DNA of 64,000 nucleotides from Neobacillus rhizosphaerae (GTDB taxonomy: Bacteria; Bacillota; Bacilli; Bacillales; Cytobacillaceae), in the NCBI RefSeq assembly GCF_937468385.1, contig NZ_CALBWS010000021.1, positions 1-64,000 on the forward strand, given 5' to 3'. This document shows, piece after piece, positions 44,105 through 53,320 of the stretch. The position numbers and the translations under genes are program-made. Under the pieces are notes generated by a model, which was given only the letters and a program-made list of their open reading frames with translations, searched no databases and had not been told where the DNA came from. The stretch's first letter is position 1, and every line of letters starts with the position of its first letter.

Positions 44105-44350
44105 AAGAAATTGGATTATATAACAATGCTAAACGGCTTGGAAAATTCCTCGTCGCTTTTAGTGAAATAATTCTGTGAATTTAAGTGTAAAAAATTATGC
44201 GATTAATGGTGGTTTCATTTGAGATTTCTCATTCTAGGACCTAAAAGTAAAATCGTTCATAATTAGAAGGGAGTTTTTATTATATAGATATTTGTAAAAA
44301 ATTGTACTTAAACTATAGGGTGCTTTAATTAAAAAAGGAGAAATACAATT

Positions 44351-44545
44351 ATGAAAATACATTGTTGTGAGGATATGGCTTATCATGCAAATTTCAAGTG
44401 CGATATCCATGAAAAGCCTTTTGAATGTCCCGACAAACTCATCATATTCGATGAAAAGGTTAAGGACTATGGATTAATAATTCATGATGGCGGTACTTCA
44501 AGTATCAGAATAGATTTTTGTCCGTGGTGTGGTACGAAGCTATAA
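44351..44545 (+). CDS. DUF6980 zinc-ribbon-like protein
   Basis: 64 residues: HCCEDMAYHANFKCDIHEKP, FECPDKLIIF and DYGLIIHDGGTSSIRIDFCP + WCG. The Cys/His pattern (CC, C, H, C, CPWC) is the DUF6980 family, probably zinc-binding. AAAGGAG precedes the ATG. Function unknown. Confidence 0.75.
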   Translation: MKIHCCEDMAYHANFKCDIHEKPFECPDKLIIFDEKVKDYGLIIHDGGTSSIRIDFCPWCGTKL

Positions 44546-44559
44546 ATTTTGGATACATT

Positions 44560-44652
44560 CTTCTTTCACTAACTGGTGCAATAGTTAAAGAATCGGAGCT
44601 GTCAATTTGGCAGCTTTTCCTGTTCCACTAACTGGCAGTATAGTTGAAGAAG
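44560..44652 (+). repeat. Dispersed repeat, full copy
   Basis: TTTCACTAACTGGTGCAATA, stem GAGCTGTCAATTTGGCAGCT, right half CCACTAACTGGCAGTATAGT. Confidence 0.75.
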
Positions 44653-44710
44653 AACTTATGCTAAATTTATATAAAAGGTAATAAAAATACATAGAATAGG
44701 CGGAAATAGA

Positions 44711-45235
44711 ATGAATTTACCAACCTTTAAATACAATCTTGACCCAATTAAATTAGGAGTAATAATTGAAGAAGAAACAATATGTCCAGTTTGTAAAAAA
44801 GAACGTGATTTTGTTTATGATGGACCATTTTATTCATTGGAGGAAGTTGAAGGAATCTGTCCTTGGTGTATTGCAGATGGTTCGGCAGCACAAAAATATG
44901 AAGGTGATTTTCAAGATTCATATTCATGTGATGAAGTTGATAAAGAAGAATATTTAGATGAATTAATCTATAGAACTCCAGGCTATACTAGTTGGCAACA
45001 AGGGTATTGGTTAAGTCATTGTGGAGATTTCTGTTCTATTATTGGTTATGTTGGATGGGAAGAAATAAAGCATTTAGAAAATGAATTAGAGAGTGATATT
45101 AAAAGAATTTGTGACGATTATAATCTTACAAATGAAGATTTTAAAAATTTTTTAGTAAATGATGGAGATTTTCAAGGTTATTTATTTCAATGTAATTGCT
45201 GTAAAAAACATCGTCTTCATGTGGATGCGTCATAA
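44711..45235 (+). CDS. CbrC family protein (UPF0167)
   Basis: 174 residues. LPTFKYNLDPIKLGVI near the start, CPVCKKERDFVYDGPFYS, EGICPWCIADGSAAQKYEG, TPGYTSWQQGYWLSHCGDFC and FQCNCCKKHRLHVD match CbrC/UPF0167, linked in E. coli to tolerance of colicin E2. Four CxxC pairs suggest zinc. It fits the immunity or tolerance theme of this array. Confidence 0.8.
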   Translation: MNLPTFKYNLDPIKLGVIIEEETICPVCKKERDFVYDGPFYSLEEVEGICPWCIADGSAAQKYEGDFQDSYSCDEVDKEEYLDELIYRTPGYTSWQQGYWLSHCGDFCSIIGYVGWEEIKHLENELESDIKRICDDYNLTNEDFKNFLVNDGDFQGYLFQCNCCKKHRLHVDAS

Positions 45236-45254
45236 TCTTTATAAAAGTAGTTAA

Positions 45255-45338
45255 TACAACTAAACGCATGCAATAGTTGAAGATCAAGCTGCCATTTAGG
45301 CGGCATTCTTATTCAAGTAACGGGCAGGTTCAAGAAGG
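45255..45338 (+). repeat. Dispersed repeat, full copy
   Basis: ACAACTAAACGCATGCAATA, stem AAGCTGCCATTTAGGCGGCA, right half TTCAAGTAACGGGCAGGTTC. Confidence 0.75.
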
Positions 45339-45394
45339 ATTGTGTAGATAATTTGTAGAACTCTTTAAAATAAACCAATTATAGGGGATAAAAA

Positions 45395-45778
45395 GTGAAA
45401 GTAAAAATACTGAAATGTGTAAAGCAAGTAGCAGACGGATTTATAGTGGGTTTTTACTCTCAATACGGTACAGCGGAAGGCAAATGGGTTGGCACTGAAC
45501 CAAATTTGAATGGTGAATATTATATAGAAATTGATATTCCTGGTATTTGTGAATGGGGGACACAGGTTATACCCATTAATGAAAAAATAAGCCAGATTAA
45601 AAGTTATCAAAATCGGATTTATTTATCTGGGAAACTGGAGTCCGTTGATGAAGGGTTTGCTGTGCTTAGAATTGGAGATAGTATTGTTGCTTTTGAATTA
45701 ATTGGCGAAGAATATACAACTGGTACGTATGTAAGAGTTGAAACAGACATAATTACTCTTTATGATATTAATCTTTAG
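45395..45778 (+). CDS. Unrecognised 127-residue protein
   Basis: GTG start with AGGGGAT upstream. Mostly beta: FIVGFYSQYGTAEGKWVGTE, DIPGICEWGTQVIPINEKIS and YTTGTYVRVETDIITLYDIN. No signal peptide. It resembles small immunity-type proteins in composition only. Its stop lies a few bases from the next repeat. Confidence 0.55.
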   Translation: MKVKILKCVKQVADGFIVGFYSQYGTAEGKWVGTEPNLNGEYYIEIDIPGICEWGTQVIPINEKISQIKSYQNRIYLSGKLESVDEGFAVLRIGDSIVAFELIGEEYTTGTYVRVETDIITLYDINL

Positions 45779-45782
45779 TGTT

Positions 45783-45815
45783 TCTTCTTAAGCTAACGGG
45801 TGCAAGAGTTTAATT
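45783..45815 (+). repeat. Dispersed repeat, left half only
   Basis: TTCTTAAGCTAACGGGTGCA, AGAGTTTAATTA. The following hairpin ACCCGCTC-TTAAAATGTGC-type at 45870-45897 ends the minus-strand NERD gene. Confidence 0.65.
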
Positions 45816-45910
45816 AGGGCCTAATTTTAAGATTTCAAAACTAATAAGATATTAAAAAACGATTAAAATACCCGCACATTTTAAGAGCGGGTATTTTCTA
45901 ATAAAATGCT

Positions 45911-46744
45911 TTAATTAGATTTCTCAATTGATTTTTGGTGGTCAAAACAATATATTTTACCTTTAAATTTTGTGTTTGATAAACAATACATTTTCACTTT
46001 TTCAGACACAGATGTATTACAAATCACACAAGTGGATTTTTTACTTTTACTATCTGAAGGATTACTTTTTAATAAATGAATATGTTGCTCTCTAATTTTT
46101 GGATTAGTTACGTTCAAATTTTTAAAGCAATTATGAAGGAATATAATTTCTTTATCACTTAATAAAGGGTCTTGGTGCGCCATTTTTATTCGAGAAATTT
46201 TCCTGTGAATAAAATCTGTCAACTCTAAGTCATATACAATAAGTTCATTTGAGTCAATTTTGCGGTAATCTAAATCCAATTTAAAAGTGCAACGCTTTGT
46301 GAAAGATACCATTGAGATAAATAAACTATGGTATTTTACATCAATTAAAGATTTTAATGCTTGAATATGTCCGTAATTTTGAACAAATGGGTTCATCATT
46401 TTAAATTTCCCATTAATCAACCATGACTTATGTTCTTTTGAACCATATATGGTTCCTTGATAATTCTTAGTTTCAATAACGAAAATACCATATGGAGTAA
46501 TGATCAGATGATCTATTTGAGAGTATCCTGACTGTGATTTTTGGTTTTTGATCATTATATCGCTTAAATATAGAAAGTCTTTAGGTAATTGGGCCAATTG
46601 AATATTAATTTTATACTCTCCTAATTCTCCTTTTCTTGTGGCAATTTGATCATTTGTCTTTTTGGGAATCGGTGAGGCGGGTTTAACTTCATGATTTTTG
46701 GCTATGTCCTTTTTCTTCGAAAAAATACTTAAGAAAGATAACAT
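45911..46744 (-). CDS. NERD-domain (nuclease-related) protein
   Basis: 277 residues. GELGEYKINIQLAQLP begins the NERD domain; QIDHLIITPYGIFVIETKNY holds the D...ExK nuclease-type core (about 77-96) and GTIYGSKEHKSWLI follows. The C-terminal Cys pairs (CVICNTSVSEKVKMYC...CFDHQ) form a zinc-ribbon-like tail. GGAGAAAA precedes the ATG. DNA-related, possibly defence. Minus strand, unlike most of the array, but the flanking repeats keep their plus orientation. Confidence 0.8.
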   Translation of the reverse strand: MLSFLSIFSKKKDIAKNHEVKPASPIPKKTNDQIATRKGELGEYKINIQLAQLPKDFLYLSDIMIKNQKSQSGYSQIDHLIITPYGIFVIETKNYQGTIYGSKEHKSWLINGKFKMMNPFVQNYGHIQALKSLIDVKYHSLFISMVSFTKRCTFKLDLDYRKIDSNELIVYDLELTDFIHRKISRIKMAHQDPLLSDKEIIFLHNCFKNLNVTNPKIREQHIHLLKSNPSDSKSKKSTCVICNTSVSEKVKMYCLSNTKFKGKIYCFDHQKSIEKSN

Positions 46745-46841
46745 GATTTTCTCCTTTTACATATGTATATAATAATTGTATCTTTCGTATGGGAGTTTGA
46801 CTATAACGTGTTTTTAACTTTGAATTAGTATAATTAGTAAT

Positions 46842-46919
46842 GGCCCCGAGTTGAAAATTAGCAGCTAAACTATCCGGCTTTTTCTTATTAAACTAAAGGG
46901 AGTTTAGTTAAATAAGAAG
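46842..46919 (+). repeat. Dispersed repeat, full copy
   Basis: Left part CCCCGAGTTGAAAATTAGCA, centre CCGGCTTTTTCTTATT, right half AAACTAAAGGGAGTTTAGTT (perfect arms AAACTAAA/TTTAGTTT). Plus orientation although the gene on its left is on the minus strand. Confidence 0.7.
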
Positions 46920-46954
46920 TGCTACAATAGTAGTAAAAAATCGGGGGATTTTGT

Positions 46955-47268
46955 ATGGCTGATATAGAAGCAAAAATAACATTTCATACCACTGAAGAAG
47001 GTGGAAGAACGACTCCTGTTTTTTCTGGTTATCGTCCAGCACATTAGTGAACAATGATTATTTAACCACTGGGATACATCAATACTATGATAGAGAAAAG
47101 GTCGAGTTAGGTGAGACAGTTTTAGGGACAATCACATTTATCACTCCAGAGGCGTACCCAGAATGTTTATGGGTTGGAAAAAGGATATCTATACAAGAAG
47201 CATCCCATATTGTTGGTTATGCGGAGATAACTAAAATATTTAATGAAACACTATTAAAGAACATGTGA
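46955..47268 (+). pseudogene. EF-Tu domain-like small protein, single frameshift
   Basis: [30 protein letters not shown], then TAG at 47045. One base further on, the frame continues VNNDYLTTGIHQYYDREKVE and LGTITFITPEAYPECLWVGK, RISIQEASHIVGYAEITKIF. Together they make a ~104-residue relative of the EF-Tu C-terminal beta-barrel family. Loss of one base in CATTA(x)GTGAAC explains the break; a reading error or a very recent mutation is possible. Confidence 0.7.
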
Positions 47269-47277
47269 AAATCTTAT

Positions 47278-47360
47278 CCATCTATCGGGTGCAAGAGTTA
47301 AAGATCAGCTGCCATTTTCGGCGGCTTTTCTTATTGAAGTAACTGGCAGGATAGTTTAAC
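47278..47360 (+). repeat. Dispersed repeat, full copy
   Basis: ATCTATCGGGTGCAAGAGTT, stem CAGCTGCCATTTTCGGCGGC, right half GAAGTAACTGGCAGGATAGT. Confidence 0.75.
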
Positions 47361-47399
47361 AAAAATATATTTGATTAGTAAAAATAGAGGAGGTATAGG

Positions 47400-48257
47400 T
47401 TGAAGAGAAGAACAAAAAAGAGATGGCTATACTTTTTAATCGGTATGACTTTATTAATTTATTTTTTTTATTTTCAAAACAATTCAATTGTAACAAGTGA
47501 ATATAGCATTCGATCAGACAAGCTCCCACAAAATTTTAATGGATATAAAATTGTACAATTATCTGACTTGCACAGTAAGTCTTTTAGGAATAACCAAAGT
47601 AACTTAGTTAAAAGAGTGAAAAAGGAAAAACCAGATTTGATTGTATTTACAGGTGATTTAATAGATTCAGAAAAATATGATGAGAAACCTAGTTTAATTT
47701 TGATGGGAAAATTGGTTCAAGTTGCTCCAGTTTATTACGTGACAGGAAATCATGAATGGTGGTCTGGGAAATTCAATTCATTAGAGGATAAATTAAAAAA
47801 CATCGGTGTACAAGTGATGAGAAACTCAGCAGAGGAAATTACCAATGGAACTGACAAAATTCAAATTATAGGAATTGATGACCCAGCAAATGTAAAAGAA
47901 TCTTATGCAGAAAAAGCCACAACGGAAGAAAACATCATTAATTCATTAGAAGGACTCGAAGAAGAAGATAATTTTCAAATTCTATTATCACATAGACCTG
48001 AAATGTTTTCTCTTTATAGTGAATATGAATTTGATGTTGTTTTTTCAGGTCACGCACACGGCGGACAATTTAGAATTCCTTTCATTGGTGGTTTAATTGC
48101 TCCAGACCAAGGATTATTTCCAAAGTATACTTCTGGTAAATACAATTCATTGAACACTACAATGATTGTAAATAGAGGACTTGGAAATAGTATTATTCCT
48201 TTAAGGATTTTTAATCGTCCAGAAATTGTTTTAGTGACATTAAACTATGTTAAATAA
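47400..48257 (+). CDS. YkuE-like metallophosphoesterase
   Basis: 285 residues from a TTG with GGAGGTATAGG upstream. An N-terminal membrane anchor (WLYFLIGMTLLIYFFYFQNN) precedes the dimetal phosphoesterase motifs LSDLHS, TGDLIDS, TGNHEWW, LLSHRPEMF and SGHAHGGQF. The catalytic domain therefore faces outside. YkuE relatives act at the cell envelope; the substrate is unknown. Single gene between repeats. Confidence 0.85.
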   Translation: MKRRTKKRWLYFLIGMTLLIYFFYFQNNSIVTSEYSIRSDKLPQNFNGYKIVQLSDLHSKSFRNNQSNLVKRVKKEKPDLIVFTGDLIDSEKYDEKPSLILMGKLVQVAPVYYVTGNHEWWSGKFNSLEDKLKNIGVQVMRNSAEEITNGTDKIQIIGIDDPANVKESYAEKATTEENIINSLEGLEEEDNFQILLSHRPEMFSLYSEYEFDVVFSGHAHGGQFRIPFIGGLIAPDQGLFPKYTSGKYNSLNTTMIVNRGLGNSIIPLRIFNRPEIVLVTLNYVK

Positions 48258-48278
48258 ATATGAAGCTTGTGAGTGATT

Positions 48279-48360
48279 ACACTTAAACTGTTGCGATGCC
48301 TCAATAAAGAAGGATCGTTTTTTTCTTATTCAAGTAACGAAGCGGTTTAGTTGAACTAGG
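48279..48360 (+). repeat. Dispersed repeat, full copy
   Basis: CACTTAAACTGTTGCGATGC, AATAAAGAAGGATCGTTTTT, right half TCAAGTAACGAAGCGGTTTA. The central ~45 bp is almost identical to the copy at 57484. Confidence 0.75.
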
Positions 48361-48362
48361 AA

Positions 48363-48755
48363 ATGGTAAAATGTGCTATTATTTTATATGGGAAATTGAT
48401 AAATAAAGTAGGTGTTTTCCAAGAGGAAATTTATTCAATAACTAATTTTGACGAATTAAAAAACCTATATTTTCACGATGATGAACTTCAAAATATAGTG
48501 GTTAATTATATGAATAAAGAAATACGATTTCACTTAGTACAAACAGGAACCCAGGATACAAAACAAAAGGAAATTGGATTGGTCTTTACAGGGGGATACG
48601 ATTTACACATTCCAATGGTGGAACCGTGGGGAAGTGGCTTTTATGTTAATTCAATTGAATTTAATAAACACTCAGATAAACAGATAAGAACTAAAATACT
48701 GTTGAACTCTGGAGACGAGATAACTTGTATAGCTGAAACAATAAAAACAGAGTAA
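48363..48755 (+). CDS. Unrecognised 130-residue protein
   Basis: ATG two bases after the repeat end; the only purine-rich site (ACTAGGA) comes from the repeat itself. MVKCAIILYGKLINKVGVFQ, then FDELKNLYFHDDELQNIVVN, GLVFTGGYDLHIPMVEPWGS and GDEITCIAETIK. No family recognised. The repeat may supply its translation signal. Confidence 0.5.
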   Translation: MVKCAIILYGKLINKVGVFQEEIYSITNFDELKNLYFHDDELQNIVVNYMNKEIRFHLVQTGTQDTKQKEIGLVFTGGYDLHIPMVEPWGSGFYVNSIEFNKHSDKQIRTKILLNSGDEITCIAETIKTE

Positions 48756-48756
48756 T

Positions 48757-48793
48757 CTTATTCAGCTCTAACAGATCAGGTCAGTTGAAATAG
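48757..48793 (+). repeat. Dispersed repeat, right half only
   Basis: CTTATTCAGCTCTAACAGAT, CAGGTCAGTTGAAATAGG. Confidence 0.55.
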
Positions 48794-48956
48794 GGTTAAT
48801 AAAATATATTTAATTATTTTTCGACAGATTCTACAAGTGTTTTTTATGAAAATTATGATATACATTTAGTGATAGAAATATACAGCTCAGCCTTAGAGCC
48901 TTTGAGGAAATTGTAATTTTGGAGGCATTGACATTAATACTAAGGAAGGCGAAATA

Positions 48957-49349
48957 ATGGAAAAATACAGGAAATCTAAAACAACTGGAATGATTTTAGG
49001 GGCAATAATGATAATAGCTACCTTTGGGTACGGACTTCTATATTTATTAGGTACATCTTTAGGGAAAGCTCTTGGTTCCGAAATGAATACAACAGACAGT
49101 GATCGGCTTACTTTAATAATTTTATTGAGCATAGGCTTATTGGGTATAATAACAGGAGCCGGTTCTTATGGAATCAAATTTAAAGGATGGAGATATGTAT
49201 ATATTGGGTTTTGTGTGTTAATTGGTGTCGCACTTCTATTCACCTTTTTTATTTCAAGAAGAGCCTTGGGTACTACTAATGAATTTCTGATTTTATGTAT
49301 AAGCACCTTGTATTTTTTATTAGGTTATTTAGTAAAAAAGGAGAAATGA
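48957..49349 (+). CDS. Unrecognised four-span membrane protein
   Basis: 130 residues, AAGGAAGG before the ATG. Hydrophobic segments at about 11-35, 51-72, 77-96 and 105-125 (for example TGMILGAIMIIATFGYGLLY; LIILLSIGLLGIITGAGSYG). Basic ends. No family recognised. Confidence 0.6.
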   Translation: MEKYRKSKTTGMILGAIMIIATFGYGLLYLLGTSLGKALGSEMNTTDSDRLTLIILLSIGLLGIITGAGSYGIKFKGWRYVYIGFCVLIGVALLFTFFISRRALGTTNEFLILCISTLYFLLGYLVKKEK

Positions 49350-49427
49350 AATTCAAAAAGTATTCTTTCCTGCCTTTATAGCGGCTACTAAAATCATAAT
49401 GTTTAAGGAAAATAAATCTATTTATTT

Positions 49428-49512
49428 CTACAACTAACGGATGCTAGAGTTTAACAAAAGGGCTGCGGCGGCAGGTTTTTCTTATCGAGTTAAAGGTCAG
49501 GTTAATGGAAGA
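49428..49512 (+). repeat. Dispersed repeat, full copy
   Basis: CTACAACTAACGGATGCTAG, stem GCTGCGGCGGCAGG, right half GAGTTAAAGGTCAGGTTAAT. Confidence 0.75.
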
Positions 49513-49578
49513 ACCAATTCACCCAAAGGTTAAAGAATTTAAAATGGAGAATAGAGTAGAGGAAAAGGGGGATTCAAT

Positions 49579-50085
49579 TTGAATGTGATTGCTGAAACGG
49601 AACGGCTGCTGTTGAGAGTTTTTGAAAAAACCGATGTGGAGAATGCAAAGGCATTTTGGGGAAATGAGGAAGTTATGGAACATTGCTTCGGCGCGATTCC
49701 TCACGAGCATCTAGATAAAGCGCTGGAAGCATATGCATCTTGCCACGGGACAAAAGGTCTCTCGGTTTATGCGGTTATAGAAAAGGAGTCGGGAAGGGTC
49801 GTTGGCGCAGCAGGATTTAATGTAAGAACAACACAGGAGACAGTTGAATTGATTTATCATTTTGCTAAATCCGCATGGGGGAAAGGCTACGCAACAGAGG
49901 CAGCAGGAGCATGTGTTGATTTTGCAAAAAAACATCCGATAATAATGAATATTTACGCATCAGCTGATCCGAAAAATGTGGGTTCACTGAAAATTTTAGA
50001 AAAAATCGGGTTTGAGTATAAAGGTATGAAATGGTTTGATGATACAAATCAGGAAGAGCCTTATTATGAAATGAATTTAAGTTGA
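49579..50085 (+). CDS. RimJ/RimL-type GNAT acetyltransferase
   Basis: 168 residues from a TTG with AAAAGGGGGA upstream. ETERLLLRVFEKTDVENAKA, FAKSAWGKGYATEAAGACVD (acetyl-CoA loop near 96-115) and ASADPKNVGSLKILEKIGFE are classic for this subfamily. Target amine unknown. Somewhat more GC-rich than its neighbours. Confidence 0.85.
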   Translation: MNVIAETERLLLRVFEKTDVENAKAFWGNEEVMEHCFGAIPHEHLDKALEAYASCHGTKGLSVYAVIEKESGRVVGAAGFNVRTTQETVELIYHFAKSAWGKGYATEAAGACVDFAKKHPIIMNIYASADPKNVGSLKILEKIGFEYKGMKWFDDTNQEEPYYEMNLS

Positions 50086-50162
50086 AAAAGGGCTGTACCC
50101 AATTGAAATTAACAGGTTCTCTTTTGAGGTGCAAAAGTTAGAATAGCATATAAAAAACACAC

Positions 50163-50207
50163 AAAAAAGCAGAGCGTTTCGAATATGAAGTTGCTCTACT
50201 TTTTGAT
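50163..50207. terminator. Bidirectional terminator between convergent genes
   Basis: AAAAAGCAGAGC and GCTCTACTTTTT pair; T/A runs lie on both sides. Confidence 0.65.
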
Positions 50208-50220
50208 TTTTTTAATACTC

Positions 50221-50685
50221 CTACATTTTTTCACTATTTCCAGTTTTTCTTATCATGTTAGGCAAATGCAAAACAAGCAAGAATCCCAACTGGATAAGAG
50301 AAATAATTGCATAAACAAATGAACTCAACCCCAAAATAACTAATAAACCGAGTCCATCCACAGTTGCCCCATACCAAAAAAAGGCTGATAATAGAACGAT
50401 GAAATTTAAACAACCTGGGATTATAAATGAACCCCATATTTTTTTGGATCTCCTGTAGAAAAGAGGCTCTAAAATAAGACCCAATATTAATACAAGCACC
50501 ATTGAGTAAACATAGATAAATCCTCTACTTCCAAAATCTCCTGTTTTAAACTCTTCAATCAATGTTTCATAATAAAGTTCAAAATACTCTTGCCCACCAT
50601 TAAAAGCAATCCCTAAATTGAAATAAACGGAAGCGCCTATTGTCAATGCAAGAAATAAGGTAAAAACAAATTTTACATACTTCAT
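50221..50685 (-). CDS. Unrecognised membrane protein
   Basis: 154 residues from the ATG at 50685 (AAGGGATGG upstream). Four hydrophobic segments: FVFTLFLALTIGASVYF, FIYVYSMVLVLILGLILE, CLNFIVLLSAFFWYGA and GLGLLVILGLSSFVYAIISL. No family recognised. Confidence 0.6.
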   Translation of the reverse strand: MKYVKFVFTLFLALTIGASVYFNLGIAFNGGQEYFELYYETLIEEFKTGDFGSRGFIYVYSMVLVLILGLILEPLFYRRSKKIWGSFIIPGCLNFIVLLSAFFWYGATVDGLGLLVILGLSSFVYAIISLIQLGFLLVLHLPNMIRKTGNSEKM

Positions 50686-50699
50686 AGAAATCACCATCC

Positions 50700-51071
50700 C
50701 TTCCCTAAAAGAGTAATTTTACACTATTATAATTCGCTGAAATTAGAAAAATTCCTTTTAGGAAACCTTAATTTCTTTTGAAATTTTAGTTGGTGGTGAT
50801 TTATTGCATATAAATAATTTTTTAAGCCAATATGTGAATAAAACTGGATAAATTAACACAAGAAAAATCCCTACTTTTAATGAAAAAGAAAAGATTTTTT
50901 AAAAATTTTTATCGACTTAGAGATTTGAGCAATTAATAGGTCCTTTTCAAGAAAAGCTCTCGTTTATTGAAAAAGAAAATTATCAATTTTAAAAAAATAA
51001 TTGATTATATTTTTATATCATAATAGCATTCGAAATGTAGTAAATATTAATGGAGAAAGGAAAAAGAACCT
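50700..51071. other. Intergenic stretch with a possible membrane-protein remnant
   Basis: On the minus strand about 50758-50890 a stop-terminated frame reads LKVGIFLVLIYPVLFTYWLK, then KLFICNKSPPTKISKEIK. It has no start, so at best it is the tail of a lost membrane protein. The rest is AT-rich. Confidence 0.3.
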
Positions 51072-51524
51072 ATGAATATTAAAGTCGAAACTCTTCCAAA
51101 ATATCGCATTGCATATGTGCGGCAAGTTGGTCCATATGGTCCTGCTAACATTCAAGCAATGGAAAAGTTAAAGAAATGGGCTAAGGAGAAAAATCTTGTT
51201 AAATCGGCAATAATACTTGGAATTCCACAAGATAACCCTGAAACAACACTTCCTGATAACTGTAGATATGATGCTTGTATTGTGATTTCAAAGGATTATC
51301 AAATTGATAATTCAATTTGCGAAAGTGAATTTTCTGGTGGAAAATATGTTATTTGCAAAGTCAAACATACAGCGGAAGATATTCAAAAAGCTTGGGCTGA
51401 AATTTTTTCAGCTATACACAACAGTGGATATCAAATTGACAACAAACCGATTTTAGAAAGATACACGAGTGATATGATTAACAACGATTATTGCGAAATA
51501 TGTGTACCTGTAAAACCGTTATAG
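51072..51524 (+). CDS. GyrI-like small-molecule-binding protein
   Basis: 150 residues, GGAGAAAGG before the ATG. KVETLPKYRIAYVRQVGPYG opens the SBMCL/GyrI-like fold; CRYDACIVISKDYQIDNSIC, GGKYVICKVKHTAEDIQKAW and ICVPVKPL follow. Stand-alone GyrI-like proteins bind drugs or act on gyrase (SbmC). Here it has no DNA-binding domain. Confidence 0.8.
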   Translation: MNIKVETLPKYRIAYVRQVGPYGPANIQAMEKLKKWAKEKNLVKSAIILGIPQDNPETTLPDNCRYDACIVISKDYQIDNSICESEFSGGKYVICKVKHTAEDIQKAWAEIFSAIHNSGYQIDNKPILERYTSDMINNDYCEICVPVKPL

Positions 51525-51572
51525 TTTGATTAGTACGTATTTACAATGTCCATCACCAGAAAATTAAACATA

Positions 51573-51627
51573 GAAAAAGAAGAACCAGTGGCTTATCAAT
51601 AACGATAACTTCTTGTTCTTCTTTCAA
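51573..51627 (+). terminator. Terminator-like hairpin
   Basis: AAAAGAAGAAC and GTTCTTCTTT pair with a long loop. Confidence 0.5.
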
Positions 51628-51815
51628 TTAGTCTGCCTTGTTAGCTTAACAACAACGGTTCTTCCTTAGCTTCGCTCGTTTACCTAAAGATGCTTTGATT
51701 GAAATCGAAGCGTTTGCTATGATTTAATCATAATTATTGAAAAGAGAACGTCAGAGTGATATTCTCTTTTCTTATTAGGCCAGTCTTAAACAGAGAATAC
51801 AGGAGGAGAAGTAAT

Positions 51816-52814
51816 ATGAATTTAGCACAATTCCCTAGACAGCGATATACACCAACATATACTCCCATTGAGAAATTACATCATTTTTCTGAAGTTCTTG
51901 GGGGCCCTTCCATTTATATTAAACGAGATGATTTACTTGGGCTGACGGCTGGTGGAAATAAAACAAGAAAACTAGAGTTCCTTGTTGCAGATGCATTAGA
52001 CAAAGGAGCGGATACGTTAATTACATGTGGAGGCATTCAATCAAATCATTGCCGCTTAACACTGGCGGCTGCCGTTAAAGAGAAAATGAAGTGTATTCTT
52101 GTATTAGAAGAAGGTCTAACAAATTCTGAGCCGGATTTTAATGGTAACTATTTTCTGTATCATTTACTGGGTGCTGAAAAAGTCAAGATCGTGCCTAATG
52201 GGACGGACTTGATGAAGGAAATGCAGAAAGTAGCTAAAGAAGTAACGGATGAGGGAAATAAACCTTATATCATTCCGGTCGGGGGATCAAATGTCATTGG
52301 CGCAACGGGATATGCTGCATGCGCTCAAGAGATTTTGGCACAGTCCTTTGATCAAGGAGTCAATATAAATGCGGTCGTTTGTGTAAGCGGCAGCGGGGGA
52401 ATGCATGCAGGATTGGTTACAGGCTTTTATGGAAATCAAAGCAAAATACCGGTAATCGGAATAAACGTAAGCAGAGGAAAAGCAGAACAAGAAGAGAAAG
52501 TTTTTCAGCTTGTTAAAGAAACATCTGCACACATTGGCATTCCAAATTCAATCCCACGTGAGGCTGTTAGGTGTTTTGATGAGTATGTCGGACCAGGCTA
52601 CGCTTTACCTACGCCTGAAATGGTGGAAGCTGTCAAGCTCATGGCAAGAACAGAAGGGATTTTGCTGGATCCAGTATATACAGGTAAAGCAGCAGCGGGA
52701 CTCATTGATTTAATCCAAAAAGTCACCTTTAAGCCGGACGATAACATCCTATTCGTGCACTCTGGCGGAGCCTCATCGTTATACGCCAATACTTCGCTCT
52801 TTAATGAAGCATAG
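51816..52814 (+). CDS. D-cysteine desulfhydrase-like PLP enzyme
   Basis: 332 residues from the ATG at 51816 (AGGAGGAGAAG upstream). Fold-type II: IKRDDLLGLTAGGNKTRKLE with the Schiff-base Lys near 51, TCGGIQSNHCRLT, PVGGSNVIGATGY, VSGSGGMHAGLV and HSGGASSLY. This is the DcyD/ACC-deaminase family, releasing pyruvate, sulfide and ammonia from D-cysteine or similar. A metabolic gene, larger and more GC-balanced than most array members; no repeat copy is seen on either side within about 500 bp downstream. Confidence 0.85.
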   Translation: MNLAQFPRQRYTPTYTPIEKLHHFSEVLGGPSIYIKRDDLLGLTAGGNKTRKLEFLVADALDKGADTLITCGGIQSNHCRLTLAAAVKEKMKCILVLEEGLTNSEPDFNGNYFLYHLLGAEKVKIVPNGTDLMKEMQKVAKEVTDEGNKPYIIPVGGSNVIGATGYAACAQEILAQSFDQGVNINAVVCVSGSGGMHAGLVTGFYGNQSKIPVIGINVSRGKAEQEEKVFQLVKETSAHIGIPNSIPREAVRCFDEYVGPGYALPTPEMVEAVKLMARTEGILLDPVYTGKAAAGLIDLIQKVTFKPDDNILFVHSGGASSLYANTSLFNEA

Positions 52815-53060
52815 TTATAATATAGTAATTGTGTGACTCGTAAAAACAAAAAGAAAAATGGGCAAGGTAATACCCTCTCTTATGTAGGGGAGAAAGGGTT
52901 CTGATGCAAGCGTTCGTTACACATAGTCTGGTTTTTAAACGACTTTATTGTTACTGACTATAAATAAAATGTGCACAGGCCTTTAAGAATTAAACAACTA
53001 TTTTGAACACCGTTCGAATTATTCGGACGGTGTTATCAGTATTTATAAAAGAAAAATTAA
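52815..53060. other. Intergenic region with hairpins
   Basis: AACACCGTTCGA and TTCGGACGGTGTT form a strong hairpin at 53006-53034 without a T run. ACCCTCTC/GGAGAAAGGGT can pair at 52872-52901. No gene seen. Confidence 0.4.
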
Positions 53061-53216
53061 ATGACTTTATTGTCACTCGTTGGCGAACAAAGGATATGGG
53101 GACTAATTATATTAGTTATTGGGATGCATACTGGTTTTATCATTTCAAATTGGACGGAAATAATTGAATGGCTGGAAATTAAAGTTGAAAGTAGAGAAAT
53201 AAAAAATAAAGTGTAA
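53061..53216 (+). CDS. 51-residue single-span protein
   Basis: MTLLSLVGEQRIWGLIILVI, GMHTGFIISNW, then an amphipathic tail EIIEWLEIKVESREIKNKV. The ribosome site is weak (AAAAGAAAAA), so translation is uncertain. A following stop-ended frame (53224-53311: HVPGEVLSNTIKVYGYIKDG, TFIDSI) is the tail of an unrecognised gene. Confidence 0.4.
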   Translation: MTLLSLVGEQRIWGLIILVIGMHTGFIISNWTEIIEWLEIKVESREIKNKV

Positions 53217-53320
53217 TAATTCTTAAAGGGATACACGTTCCAGGCGAGGTACTAAGTAATACAATAAAGGTCTATGGTTATATAAAGGATGGTACTTTTA
53301 TCGATTCTATTTAACACATC

